From contig NC_092340.1 of the NCBI RefSeq assembly GCF_046630445.1, forward strand, positions 360,324,001-360,388,000: a stretch of DNA of 64,000 nucleotides. The letters are read 5' to 3'. The translations under genes were made by a program, and so were the position numbers. The notes below the pieces were generated by a model, which saw nothing but the letters and a program-made list of their open reading frames with translations, made no database searches and was not told where the DNA came from. Every line of letters begins with the position of its first letter. Position 1 is the stretch's first letter. Source of the stretch: Rutidosis leptorrhynchoides. Its lineage: Eukaryota; Streptophyta; Magnoliopsida; Asterales; Asteraceae. Positions 47,450 to 58,256 of the stretch are shown one piece after another.

Positions 47450-48493
47450 AAATCAATTCATTATTGCTTCAAAGAAAAGTTTGCAAAATTGTACAGGTTG
47501 AATTCCAAACAGTCTGCATGTGTTTGAGAGGGTTGATAAAGCAGGGGGGCAATTGACATTTAGTTGGAGTTGGTCACGTGATCCTTCTGGAAGAGTTAGA
47601 GGTGAACTCGATGAGCTGTTGGCTACAATTTCGGCTGACAACATCATAAGGCAGGGGGATAATCGTTGGGCATGGTGTCTAGACAACAAAAACGGCTTTA
47701 AAACCAAAACGCTAGCGGCTAAATTAGATTGTAACATTCTGGAAAAAGTGCTACTATGAGAAATAAGCTACTGCCTCAATGAATCGGTATATTTGTGTGG
47801 AGGGTCAAGAAAAAGAATACCGGTTAGGGTCGAGTTGGAAAAAAAGGGGAAATTGATCTCGATACGGTGAGTTGTCCTTTATGCGATGACGCACTCGAAA
47901 CCGTAGATCACTCCCTAATATTTTGTAAGTATGCATTTGATGTTTGGGAAAGAATATTTAAATGATGGGGCTTGGGGAACTTCAACAATCTTAGCATAGA
48001 CGAGATCTTCAACGGCAATGGCATAAGCTCAAGTTCTGTGGAAGACCAAAAGGTGTGGCAGGCGGTAGAGTGGGTAACCGAGTATTTAATTTGGAAGAAT
48101 CGTAACCAAAAGGTATTTCGAAAGGAATTCTCTTCGGGCCCAGCATTAGTTAATGAAATTCAACTCAAAAGTTTTGAATGGATCTCCAATAGGTCAAAGC
48201 ACAAATCTATGGAATGGATTCTGGACCCGAAGGGTAGCTTCGGTGCGCTCACTGATCGTTCTGGAGTCGGTTGAGAATCTCTCGTCATGATTTAATGTAT
48301 TTCGTGATTTTTTAGCTTAGACATGTTCATATGTGTTGATATTTGCCTGTAGGTTATGGTTAGGCCTGTAGGATTCATGAGGGCCTCTAACATTTATTTA
48401 GGCATGACTCTCACCATGCTTTGATGTACATATGTTTTTTTCTTATTTTAATGATAGTTGGCTTTTTTTAAAAAATAAAATCAATTCATTATT
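47450..48493 (+). mobile_element. 5'-truncated L1-type LINE with 16-bp target duplication
   Basis: Flanked by the perfect direct repeat AAATCAATTCATTATT (47450-47465 and 48478-48493). The insert (47466-48477) is the 3' end of a LINE: the zinc-binding reverse-transcriptase C-terminal region and a 3' untranslated region ending in an A-rich tail (TTTTTTTAAAAAATAAA). 5' truncation with a long target duplication is the normal product of target-primed reverse transcription. Confidence 0.85.
47466..48274 (+). pseudogene. LINE reverse-transcriptase zinc-binding region (zf-RVT)
   Basis: First part: SLHVFERVDKAGGQLTFSW-type segment, then DNRWAWCLDNKNGFKTKTL, the WxxDxxGxFxVxS-like motif before the zinc-binding domain. 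After a gap in the frame, CPLCDDALETVDHSLIFC (near 47877-47930) is the cysteine/histidine zinc-binding core. The last part, WKNRNQKVFRKE to SMEWILDP, is typical of L1-type C-termini. At least two frameshifts and one in-frame stop (TGA at 47963, KWWGLGNF region) disrupt it, and everything 5' of the zinc-binding region is missing. Non-functional. Confidence 0.7.
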
Positions 48494-48954
48494 TTATTAA
48501 TTATTATTGTGATAATTAAAAGAAAGAAGTATACATGGACAACTCAAAAGACTCGATTTATTTACTTGTAAAGAATTTTTCTTTTTAAATGCAAATGTTT
48601 ATATCCACAAGAAATAAAGTACATCCACTAATGACAAAAACCAAACCAAGATATCTAATTTAACGATATGATAATTAAGATTATAGCATGTAATAATAAT
48701 AACTATAACTACATACTATATATAAATCACACATGCTTGTCTGAGTGACCACATTGTTGTCTAATGAAGCACACCATCCGAAGTTCAATTCATTGCTATG
48801 TTAAATTGTTCAAAAATGGAGCGTGATTAGAGGGTGCACATAATGTGCAATTCACCTGGTACCAGGTCTCGCGCTCGGGGGCTTGATTACCCGAGGGTGC
48901 TCGTTCACAGGAGAGTTTTCACGCTTACAAAAAAAAAATAAAAAAAATAAAAAA

Positions 48955-48957
<3 letters not shown>
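48494..48957. other. AT-rich intergenic stretch
   Basis: No gene is visible. The only structure is a 14-bp palindrome ACCTGGTACCAGGT (48854-48867), followed by a CTCGGG/CCCGAG hairpin (about 48875-48897). I cannot assign these to a known element. Confidence 0.4.

Positions 48958-49038
<81 letters not shown>
48958..49038. repeat. (TA)n microsatellite
   Basis: About 40 TA units at the left border of the T-rich MITE. Confidence 0.9.
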
Positions 49039-49043
<5 letters not shown>

Positions 49044-49555
49044 GAGGATCCATGGAGAACTCATGGTAGTAGAGAACTTATGGAACTCGTGCAGATTCAC
49101 TAAATCTGCGTGCAGATTCACATATTTTTTTTTTTTGCAGATTTTTTTTTTCTGTTCAGATTTTTTTTTTTTTGCAGATTCAGTCAATCTGCGTGCAGAT
49201 TGACGATTTTTTCCATTTTTTTTTTTTTACAAATCGACTTTTTTTCAATTCTTTTTATGCAGATTGAGTCAATCTGCGTTTTTTTTTTGCAGTTTTTTTT
49301 TTTTTTTTTTTTGCAGATCGACTTTTTTCTGTGCAGATTTGACTTTTTTTGTGCAGATTGACGTTTTTTTGCAGTTTTTTTTTTTTTTTTGCAGATTCAC
49401 TTTTTTTTCTGTGCAGATTCGCTATTTTTTTTGCAGTTTTTTTTTTCCAGATTGTATTTTTTTTCAATAGATTGAAGCTCAATCTCCACATAGATTGAAG
49501 TTCAATCTATGAGTTCTATGGGTTCTCTACATACTCTAGTTCTCTAGGGATCCTT

Positions 49556-49560
<5 letters not shown>
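49039..49560. mobile_element. T-rich MITE inserted in (TA)n
   Basis: Imperfect terminal inverted repeats AGGGTGAGGATCCATGGAGAAC and, from the right, AGTGAAAGGATCCCTAGAGAAC. The interior is a T-rich minisatellite of GCAGATTGA-type units between T runs. (TA)n flanks both sides, as in Micron-type MITEs, which insert in TA tracts. Confidence 0.55.
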
Positions 49561-49624
<64 letters not shown>

Positions 49625-49768
49625 CTCAATTATAGTTTATCAGCGTATTGGTGTAATTCTGCCGGGCATCTACTAACATCATAAAGGTTATTTCTATTTT
49701 TTTTTTAAATGACACACACACAAGCGCGCGCGCACACACACACACATATATATATATTTATGTATATA

Positions 49769-49834
<66 letters not shown>

Positions 49835-50032
49835 TATATTTAATCTAAGGTTCAACTCATGCAAGAAAATATTGAAATTAATCATAATCAAAACCCATTT
49901 TTCAATCATATTAATCTAACTAATTGTTTTACCTTTTTTGTAACCTTTAAATGGAGTATATATATTTATATTGATTACTTTTCATTTAGTAAAGCTTTTT
50001 ACCGATCAATCGATCATCTTTATGTGAATTGT

Positions 50033-50105
<73 letters not shown>
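49561..50105. repeat. TA tracts and alternating purine-pyrimidine DNA
   Basis: (TA)n at 49561-49618, then non-coding sequence. An (AC)/(GC) alternating run sits at about 49714-49745, passing into (TA)n to about 49829, and another (TA)n at about 50036-50105. No gene is visible. Confidence 0.8.
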
Positions 50106-50108
<3 letters not shown>

Positions 50109-50774
50109 GTAGGATCAAGAGGGAAGTAACCATTCGGGGGAAAGCGGGGGGAAGCAAAAACTTTTTTTTTTCATTTTTTTAAAAAACTTTGTTCACGAAC
50201 ATTATAGATGGGATGAAAATATGAACATTTAGTAGAGACACTTTGTGATAAATGTTTTTATTTTGGCGGAAAAACGCTCGAAGAAGTAATATATAACAAT
50301 TATCGTGTTTTTCGAGCGTATTTTGAGATTTTAGCTATTGGGGTTTAGATATTAGGGTTTATAGGGTTTAGATATTAGGGTTTAGAAATTTAGGGTTTAG
50401 GGTTTAGATTTAGGATTTAGATTGAGTTTTTAACACGAACGGTTTAGAGTTTAGGGATTAGGGTTTAGGGTTTGGTGTTTTGGGTTTATGGAATAAACTC
50501 AAAACACCAAACCCTAAACCCTAAACTCTAAATCGGGCTAAATTTTACTTCACAAAACATGAAAAAAAAACGTTCACATTCTTCACGAACAATATTATCT
50601 TGAATGTTATTTTTGTCGATCGTTTTCCCGCCTAAATAATAACATTCATCACGAAGTGTCTCTTCTAAATGTTCATATTTTTGTTTGATCTTGATGCCGA
50701 AAAAAAAAAAATTCAAAAAAAAACGAAAAAAAAATTTTTTTGCTTCCCCCCGATTGGTTACTTCCCCATTGATC

Positions 50775-50778
<4 letters not shown>
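50106..50778. mobile_element. MITE with telomere-like core, inserted in (TA)n
   Basis: Imperfect terminal inverted repeats GGTAGGATCAAGAGGGAAGTAACC and, from the right, GCACGATCAATGGGGAAGTAACC, continuing into CATTCGGGGG / CAATCGGGGG and GGGGAAGC plus T runs. The core has degenerate TTTAGGG repeats (50340-50490) followed by their inverse (50495-50530), so the whole unit is a large imperfect palindrome. (TA)n lies on both sides. Confidence 0.6.
50340..50530. repeat. telomere-like TTTAGGG repeats, inverted about a centre
   Basis: Degenerate GGGTTTA/TTAGGG units with interruptions such as GATA and GAAAT, then AAACCCTAAACCCTAAAC on the other arm. Confidence 0.85.

Positions 50779-50779
<1 letters not shown>

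Positions 50780-50849
<70 letters not shown>
50780..50849. repeat. (TA)n microsatellite, target of copia H
   Basis: About 35 TA units. H's 5' LTR starts at 50850, and the tract continues on the far side of H at 57019. Confidence 0.9.
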
Positions 50850-50853
<4 letters not shown>

Positions 50854-51060
50854 ATAAAAGTTAAATTGGATGTTAATTTTATTATTATTATAGATATTGT
50901 ATAGTAGATTTTTTAAGTATAAATATGTGTGTTATGAGTTTATAAATCACACTAAATATATTCTCTCATATTCTCTCATATTCTCTCTATATACTTATTA
51001 GTAGTCTACAGTCAAGAACTAGGCCACTAAAGGTAGTTATAAGCCTACTGAATTATAACA
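50850..51060 (+). repeat. copia H 5' LTR
   Basis: 211 bp, TG...CA termini, with three CATATTCTCT repeats near the centre. Confidence 0.95.
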
Positions 51061-51129
51061 CGTTATCAGCACGAAGTGCTCCGTATAATCAAGGTTTATC
51101 TAAGCAAGCACACGTCACTAATCAAGGTA

Positions 51130-51450
51130 AGAAATTATCTAACTTTTATTAACTTCACTAAAATTTATATTTATGTTATTTAAGTTATATATGGTCGGTT
51201 ATACCGCCTGAATTATATTTCTGTAATCTAACTTTTATTAACTTCACTAACATTTATATTTATGTTATTTAAGTTATATATGGTCGGTTATACCGCCTGA
51301 ATTATATTTCTGTAATCTAACTTTTATTAACTTCACTAACATTTATATTTATGTTATTTAAGTTATATATGGTCGGTTATACCGCCTGAATTATATTTTC
51401 TGTAATCTAACTCTTATTAACTTCACTAACATTTATATTTATGTTAATAA
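51130..51450 (+). repeat. 89-bp tandem repeat in leader of H
   Basis: About 3.6 copies with period 89 (the segment GGTCGGTTATACCGCC recurs at 51193, 51282 and 51371). Each copy holds the small hairpin GGTCGGTTATACCGCC. Confidence 0.9.
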
Positions 51451-51654
51451 GACCTCATGATTGTACGCAACACGTCATTTGACAACACGGTACTTTATGT
51501 ACGCAACATGTCATTTGACAACACGGTACCATGGGTCGAGATTAATTCCGATCAATACGAATACGATGAGGTCTTTATATGTTATCTAACATTTATGATT
51601 ACTTATGCAATTAATCATTATTTATTTCATGCATACTAATGTTTATTCTTAAAT

Positions 51655-52034
51655 TTATAATCTTAAAAGTTAAAATAAGAAAAGGTAGTTTGTATTTTTA
51701 TTAAAAGTAAATCTTAAAAGTTAAAATAAGAAAAAGTAGTTTGTATTTTTATTAAAAGTAAATCTTAAAAGTTAAAATAAGAAAAGTAGTTTGTATTTTT
51801 ATTAAAAGTAAATCTTAAAAGTTAAAATAAAAAAAGTAGTTTGTATTTTTATTAAAAGTAAATCTTAAAAGTTAAAATAAGAAAAAGTAGTTTGTATTTT
51901 TATTAAAAGTAAATCTTAAAAGTTAAAAAAAAAAAAAGTAGTTTGTATTTTATTAAAAGTAAATCTTAAAAGTTAAAATAGAAAAAGTAGTTTGTATTTT
52001 TATTAAAAGTAAATCTTAAAAGTTAAAATAAGAA
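51655..52034 (+). repeat. 51-bp tandem repeat in H
   Basis: About seven copies of a unit starting AAATCTTAAAAGTTAAAATA and ending TTTTTATTAAAAGT, with small length changes. Confidence 0.9.
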
Positions 52035-52321
52035 AGGAACATAAGTTCTGAATATATTCCTTTTTTTTGTTAACTGAATATGTAAACGATTAGTCAGCCT
52101 ATAAAATTGGTATAATATGATTTATATTTTATTTGATAATATGAAGCAGGTTATGAAATCAAAAGTTGTGTATACCAAAACTCTACCTAAGTTGTTGAAT
52201 ATATTTTATTATTATAATATATATGTAGTCGTAAACTGGATATTTCTCGTTTGAGTTATTAACACATTAGATCTATGAAGTAATTAAATAGTTGTGAATA
52301 TTATTTTATTCCAAAAAGAAG

Positions 52322-52423
<102 letters not shown>

Positions 52424-53379
52424 TGCAATACTATGATCTGCTACTCTCATGTTATCATATTGTGGTATACTGTTTTAACTTGTATGATTGTATAAACCGA
52501 CTACATATGAGCATGTTATAGAACATATTTGTGTCTAGTTATCTTCGGATAGAATAACTATTTTTGAGTCTTATGCATGATGAATATATACATTGATTTA
52601 CGTTTTGTATTGACTAGGAATATTCTATTTATGGAATGAATATTGATGAATCATAATCATGATTTTTTAAGACAAAGTATACTTGGTGTATTTGATGTAT
52701 GCATCAAGTAATTTTATACTTATATATGTATATATGTATATATTGTGATTATATATGCTACATGGTTATGGTTGCTACCTTGTAAGTTTTTAATTGGTCT
52801 AACATGAAACTTGGAAAAAGTGGTTATATTAATTTGTTATATCATGACCTATGTTATTATTAATCTAATTGATTAATAAGTTAGTGGATTAGATTGGCAT
52901 ATTATTTTGTGATCGGTGTACTCTTTTAAACTCTCGCCATATACATGATTATATGTGCTATACACTGATGCAATTTGATTTTTTTTTTAAATCACGATAA
53001 ATTGCATGTTGGATTATTTTAATATTTAATGCATAATTGATAATCATCATGATCTTTTAATATTAGAAATATATTTGATCTGTACATAAATTAGTTGTAT
53101 ACTTAATATGCATATCTTTCAAGTGAATTTAATTCACAGACCTTTGATATATTAGATCGATTTACATGGTAATTTAATATTTGAAATGTTACCTTATATT
53201 TGATATATATTATTTTATGCAAAAATAAAAAATAAAAAAAAATAAATAAATAAATTATGTGGAGTCCAGTTTTATGATGATTAATTGGGCTTATCATGAC
53301 TATTGCTACTAGGTTACTAGTACGATTGTTGAGTCGCTTTCTAATGCGGTTCTTTCTCAGATTGTAACTTGTTTGCAGA

Positions 53380-53580
53380 TAATGGTAACATACACACTAT
53401 GATCAAATCTAAGAAATATTTCATTGATTTAAATCAAATGAAGGAATTATAAATACTATATCAGGTCTTGCAAACTTGATATAAGGAACGAAAAAGGCAA
53501 AAATTCATATTACCAAATGGTAAAAATTTTCTGATAAACAATGCCTTGTTTTCTCAAAATCAAAGAGAAATTAATTGAGT
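53380..53580 (+). pseudogene. copia H protease remnant
   Basis: Short fragments such as KSKKYFIDLNQMK and KFILPNGKNFLINNALF match the region following the protease active site in copia elements. Broken. Confidence 0.5.
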
Positions 53581-53582
53581 TT

Positions 53583-53588
<6 letters not shown>

Positions 53589-53661
<73 letters not shown>

Positions 53662-53679
53662 TAATGGATATGATTATCA
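53589..53679. repeat. (TA)n microsatellite inside H
   Basis: About 45 TA units between the protease and integrase remnants. Confidence 0.9.
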
Positions 53680-53714
53680 GTAAATGATAACAGATAATGA
53701 GAAATATCTATGTA

Positions 53715-53860
53715 GCACCGAAAAGCGCATATGATGAAAAGCGCGTATATGATTAAAAGCGCATATGATAAAAAGCGCATATGATAAAAAGCGCATATGA
53801 TGAAAAGCGCAGCGCATATGATTAAAAGTGCATATGATGATTAATGAAAAGCACATTGAG
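53715..53860 (+). repeat. 16-bp tandem repeat AAAAGCGCATATGATG in H
   Basis: Seven to eight imperfect copies. Each contains the 6-bp palindrome CATATG next to GCGC. Confidence 0.85.
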
Positions 53861-53883
53861 AAAGAATCACCAATATTCCTTGA

Positions 53884-54800
53884 AAGAATTCAAGGGAATA
53901 TATATGGACCAATTCATCCATCATGTGGACCATTTTGATATTTCATGATTCTAATAGACGCATCTAGCGGATGGTCTCATGTTTGTGTGTTATCAAGCCG
54001 TAATATGGCATTTGCAAAGTTTCTTGCACAAATTATTAAATTGAGAACACATTATTCTGATTACATCATTAAAAGGATGAGACTTGATAATGCTGGTGAG
54101 TTAACATCTCAAGTATTGAATGATTATTATATGTCTACAGGGATTGTTGTTGAACATCCAGTTACTCATGTGCATACACAAAATTGGTTTAGCTAAATCA
54201 ATAGATAAACGCTTGTAGCTAATAACTAGACAATTGGAAATGAGTACAAAACTCTCAATATTTATATGGGGACATGTAAAATTACATGATGCGACATTAA
54301 TTCGCATTAAACCAAGTGCAAGTCATAAATATTCTCCATTACCAACTTAATTTTGGTCGAGAGCCAAATATTTTCCATCTTAGAACATTTGGTTGTGCAG
54401 TGTATTTTTAATTGCACCACCACAATAAATGATTTCTCAAAGAAGGATGAAAATATATGTTGGATATGAAACATCTTCAATCATAAGATATATTGAACCC
54501 ATGACGGGTGATGTTTTACAGCACATTTTGCAGATTGTCACTTTAATGAAACATTGTTCCCTATATTAGGGGGAGAAATGAAAAATAAATAAAAAGATGA
54601 TTCATTATGTGAACATCAATTAAGGTATATAGAACTCGCACAAAAGAATGCGAAACGAAAGTTCAAAAATAATGCATATGCAAAAACTTGCAAATTAATT
54701 ACTTTATGCATTTAAAGATACAAAAAGAGTGACTAAATCATATATACCAGCAGTAAATGCTTAAGCTAGAATTGAAATTTCAAAAGCTGGCAATAATGTC
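53884..54800 (+). pseudogene. copia H integrase remnant
   Basis: Segments GNIYGPIHPSCGPF, LIDASSGWSHVCVLSSRN and RLDNAGELTSQVLNDYY correspond to the integrase core around its acidic residues. Downstream fragments read LGREPNIFHLRTFGC-like. Many breaks. Confidence 0.7.
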
Positions 54801-55089
54801 ACTCATGAGTCTTCGCCACGTCTGAAACGTGAAAGACAAATTGGTTCCAAAGATAAAAATCCTAGAAAAGAAAAATCAGCTGATAATGAGGTAAAAAAAA
54901 AAGTGTTCAAGAAGAACCACAAATCAATATTCCTTCTGCAGAGGATATTGATAAATGTAAATACATAAATTGCAATAAATTATGCAATATTATGGAATCG
55001 AAATGAAATGAAAAATCTTGATGGGATATTTTCATATAATGTTACATCATGAATAAAGATGATGATCTGGAACCAAAATCTGTCATTGA

Positions 55090-56655
55090 ATATCAAAATA
55101 GACATGATTGAGCTCAACAGAAAGGAGCAATACGAGCTGAATTAGAATCACTCAATAAAAGAAAAATTTTCGGATCAATCGTTATCACTTTTAAAGATGT
55201 GAAACGTATGGGATATAAATGAATTTTTATCCGAAAAAGAAATGTGCAAATGAAGATACAAGGCAAAACTAGACTTGTAACTCAAGGTTTCCCACAAAGA
55301 CCAGAAATGAATTATGAGGAAAACTTATCCTTATGTAATGGATACAATTACTTATTAGATACTTAATCAACCTGGTAGTTACTTAAAGGCATCTCATGGA
55401 TGTTGTTACTACTTATCTATATGGATCACTTGATAGTGATATATATGAATATACCTGAAGGGTTTAAGGTATCAGAAACATCTAACGCAAAACCTAAAGA
55501 AATGTATTCCATTGAATCACAAAGATTTTTATATGGATTGATACAATAGTATAAAGGATTAAGTGATTACTTGATAAGAAAAGTGTATACATATAAACTT
55601 ATTTGCACATGTGTTTTAATTATGAAAACAATGACAAGATATATATCGTAGTTATTTATGTCAATGGTCTTAATATCATAGGTACAAATAAAGAGATCCA
55701 TGAAGCCATTCAACTTCTAAAGAAAGAATTTGAAATGAAAGATCTCGGAAAAACCAAGTATTGTCTTGGTTTACAAATTGAACATATGCCTAATGGTTTA
55801 CTTGTACATCAAACAACATATACTGAAAAGATTTTAAAACGTTTTAATATGGACAAGGCAAAACCATTAAGTACTCCTATGGTTGTTAGATCACTTAATG
55901 TTGACACTGATCCATTTCGTCCCTGTGAAGATCATGAAGATATCCTAGGACCAGAAGTACCATATCTTAGTACAATTGGAACTCTTATGTATCTTACAAA
56001 TTGTACAAGACCTGACATTTCTTTTGCAGTTAATTTGTTGGCAAGGTTCAGCTCAGCTCCTACCAAAAGACACTGGAATGGGATCAAACACATATTTCGA
56101 TACCTTCGAGGAACTACTGATTTAGGATTATTTTATTCTAACGAATCGAAACAAGATTTGGTTGGTTATGCAGATGCAGGTTATTTATCTGATCCACATA
56201 AAGCTAAATCTCAAAATGGATATGTATTCCTAAATGGAGGTACCGCAATATCATGGCGTTCTCAAAAACAAACACTTGTTGCAACATCATCAAATCATGC
56301 CGAAGTGATTGCATTACATGAAGCTACTCGGGAATGTTTTTGGTTGAGATCAATGACACAACTCATTACTGATTCTTGTGGACTAGAACGCGATAAAAGT
56401 CCAACAACTATCTATGAAGATAATGTAGCTTGCATAACACAGATGAAAGAAGGGTATATCAAAAGTGACCGAACAAAACACATACCTCCTAGATTCTTCT
56501 CATACACTCAAAATCTCATTAAGGACAACCAGATTGAAATGAGATATGTTCAGTCCAGCAAAAACTCTGCTGACCTTTTCACCAAAGCACTTCCAACTGC
56601 TATTTTCAGAACACACATTCATAATATTGGCATGAGGCATGTTCAGAAGATGTAA
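55090..56655 (+). pseudogene. copia H reverse transcriptase and RNase H
   Basis: The N-terminal reverse-transcriptase part is broken. From 55603 a long frame of 350 codons remains: VIYVNGLNIIGT (where family members have YVDDLNIIGT), LKKEFEMKDLGKTKYCLGLQIEH, TRPDISFAVNLLARFSS, KHIFRYLRGTTDLGL, GYADAGYLSDPHKA, SNHAEVIALHEA and KSADLFTKALP-like NSADLFTKALP. It ends 152 bp before the 3' LTR. Confidence 0.85.
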
Positions 56656-56807
56656 CAATTCAGGCGTTGCCTACTTGAGGGGGAGTCAACTCTATGCTGC
56701 ACTCTTTTTCCCTTAGCTAAAGTTTTATCCCAATGAGTTTTCTTTAGCAAGGTTTTTAACGAGGCAGTACTAGTTATTCTCTAATAAAATTGTCATCCAA
56801 GGGGGAG

Positions 56808-57014
56808 TGTTATAAAAGTTAAATTGGATGTTAATTTTATTATTATTATAGATATTGTATAGTAGATTTTTTAAGTATAAATATGTGTGTTATGAGTTTA
56901 TAAAACACACTAAATATATTCTCTCATATTCTCTCATATTCTCTCTATATACTTATTAGTAGTCTACAGTCAAGAACTAGGCCACTAAAGGTAGTTATAA
57001 GCCTACTGAATTAT

Positions 57015-57018
<4 letters not shown>
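56808..57018 (+). repeat. copia H 3' LTR
   Basis: 211 bp, differs from the 5' LTR at one visible site. Preceded by the purine-rich CAAGGGGGAG. Confidence 0.95.

Positions 57019-57108
<90 letters not shown>
57019..57108. repeat. (TA)n microsatellite
   Basis: About 45 TA units, the continuation of the tract split by H. Confidence 0.9.
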
Positions 57109-57110
<2 letters not shown>

Positions 57111-57343
57111 AAGCATTTTTGGTAACAAGGCACAAAAGCTTCCTTCAACTCGCTATATAATTTAGTTAAGCTAACCCAAACACGCGTTATACTTAAAGTT
57201 CATACTAATTACTTTACACTATTTCCTTTCAAAAAAGCAAAATGAGAGTGAACTATTAGTGACTTCATCAACTTATCCATGTCGTCCCATTCATCCACCC
57301 ATAAAGCCTCTTTTTTTGCTTCTCAACCAAGTTTTCATCCATG

Positions 57344-57350
57344 TATAAAA
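57344..57350 (+). promoter_or_regulatory. TATA box of first DUF3339 gene
   Basis: TATAAAA 100 bp upstream of the ATG. A start site about 30 bp downstream would give a 5' untranslated region of about 65-70 nt. The distance is similar to that in the second gene. Confidence 0.55.
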
Positions 57351-57443
57351 TCCCATTCCTTCATCACTCTCTAATCAACCACCAACACAAATTTAATCAC
57401 AATCTCAAAATTAAGCAAGTATATTTTTGACTAGGGCCGGTAT

Positions 57444-57653
57444 ATGGCTGATTGGGGCCCCATTATGGTTTCGGTATTGCTATTTGCATTGTTATCGCCA
57501 GGATTGTTGTTTCAGATGCCAGGACGCGGGCGTTGTGTTAACTTTTGTTGTTTTCAAACGAGCGGAGTTGCTATCTTGGTTCATACTATTATCTACTTCG
57601 CAATTATTTGTCTTTTCACCTTTGCAATTCAAATTCATATTTGGATTGCCTAA
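57444..57653 (+). CDS. DUF3339 small membrane protein (copy 1)
   Basis: Intronless 69-codon gene of the plant-specific DUF3339 family. It starts MADWGP, the family signature, and has two hydrophobic segments (about residues 7-25, VSVLLFALLSPGLLF, and 41-66, GVAILVHTIIYFAII), so it is probably a small two-pass membrane protein. The core TSG-x-AILVHTIIYF is conserved. It departs from the second copy in the central loop: RCVNFCCF here versus RVVEFGNM there, which adds cysteines and removes an acid. The frame is whole, full-length, and has its own TATA box, so it is probably a live gene. The biochemical role of the family is unknown to me. The young copia H lies about 325 bp upstream of its TATA box. 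Confidence 0.85.
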   Translation: MADWGPIMVSVLLFALLSPGLLFQMPGRGRCVNFCCFQTSGVAILVHTIIYFAIICLFTFAIQIHIWIA

Positions 57654-57834
57654 ATTCACTCATCTATTTATGCTCAACTTTCTACAGATACGTGCTGATA
57701 TACTTGAATATGGTTTCAAGATATTGTAATAAGCTAATTAGCGTTTTGTATAAATATTTTATATATAATATTATAATATGTATATATAAAGTTATCAGAA
57801 GTTTGCATATCTTGCTACAACTATAACTTTTGAC
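57654..57834 (+). other. 3' flank of first DUF3339 gene
   Basis: AT-rich sequence after the stop, likely containing the 3' untranslated region. No further gene is visible. Confidence 0.4.
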
Positions 57835-58256
57835 GAAAGTAGCTGAAGCTGGAGTTTATAGCTGGAGCTGGAGCTTATGAGTAGAAGCTGGAGCTGGAGC
57901 TTATTTTTGAAGCTGGTAGCTGGAGCTTATTATTTTTTATAAATGTTTGGTAAACTAGCTGGAGCTTATTTTTCAGTTCATAAGCTCTACTTTTTTTTCA
58001 TAAGCTACTACAAGTAGCTTATTTTTTCAGAGCTTATGATTTTCATAAGCTCTACTTTTTTTGTCTACCAAACAAAGCTTATGATTTTGAGCTTATTAAA
58101 ATCATAAGCTCAAGCTCCCATAAGCTTCAATAAGCTCCAATAAGCTACGCGCCAAACACACCCTATAAAAAGTAATAAGCTCCAGCTACCAGCTTTAAAA
58201 ATAAGCTCTAGTCCATAAGCTCGAGCTCCAACAAGTTTCATCCAAACACACACATA
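57835..58256. repeat. AGCTTAT-rich palindromic repeat, hAT-MITE-like
   Basis: Some twenty copies of AGCTTAT or ATAAGCT in both orientations, with GGAGCTGGAGCTTAT units at the left. Two internal or terminal segments read TGTGTTTGG on the minus strand (near 58160 and 58242) and GCCAAACACACCCTA / CCAAACACACACATA on the plus strand. These resemble the TAGGGTGTGTTTGG ends of plant hAT MITEs. It looks like two nested copies. No clear target duplication was found. Confidence 0.45.

Noticed and set aside
48854-48900. ACCTGGTACCAGGT palindrome and CTCGGG/CCCGAG hairpin as an element end
   Set aside because: No partner end or duplication could be found.
48852-50182. ORFs made of YIYIYI or long phenylalanine/lysine runs
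   Set aside because: They come from (TA)n and homopolymer tracts and have no domain content.
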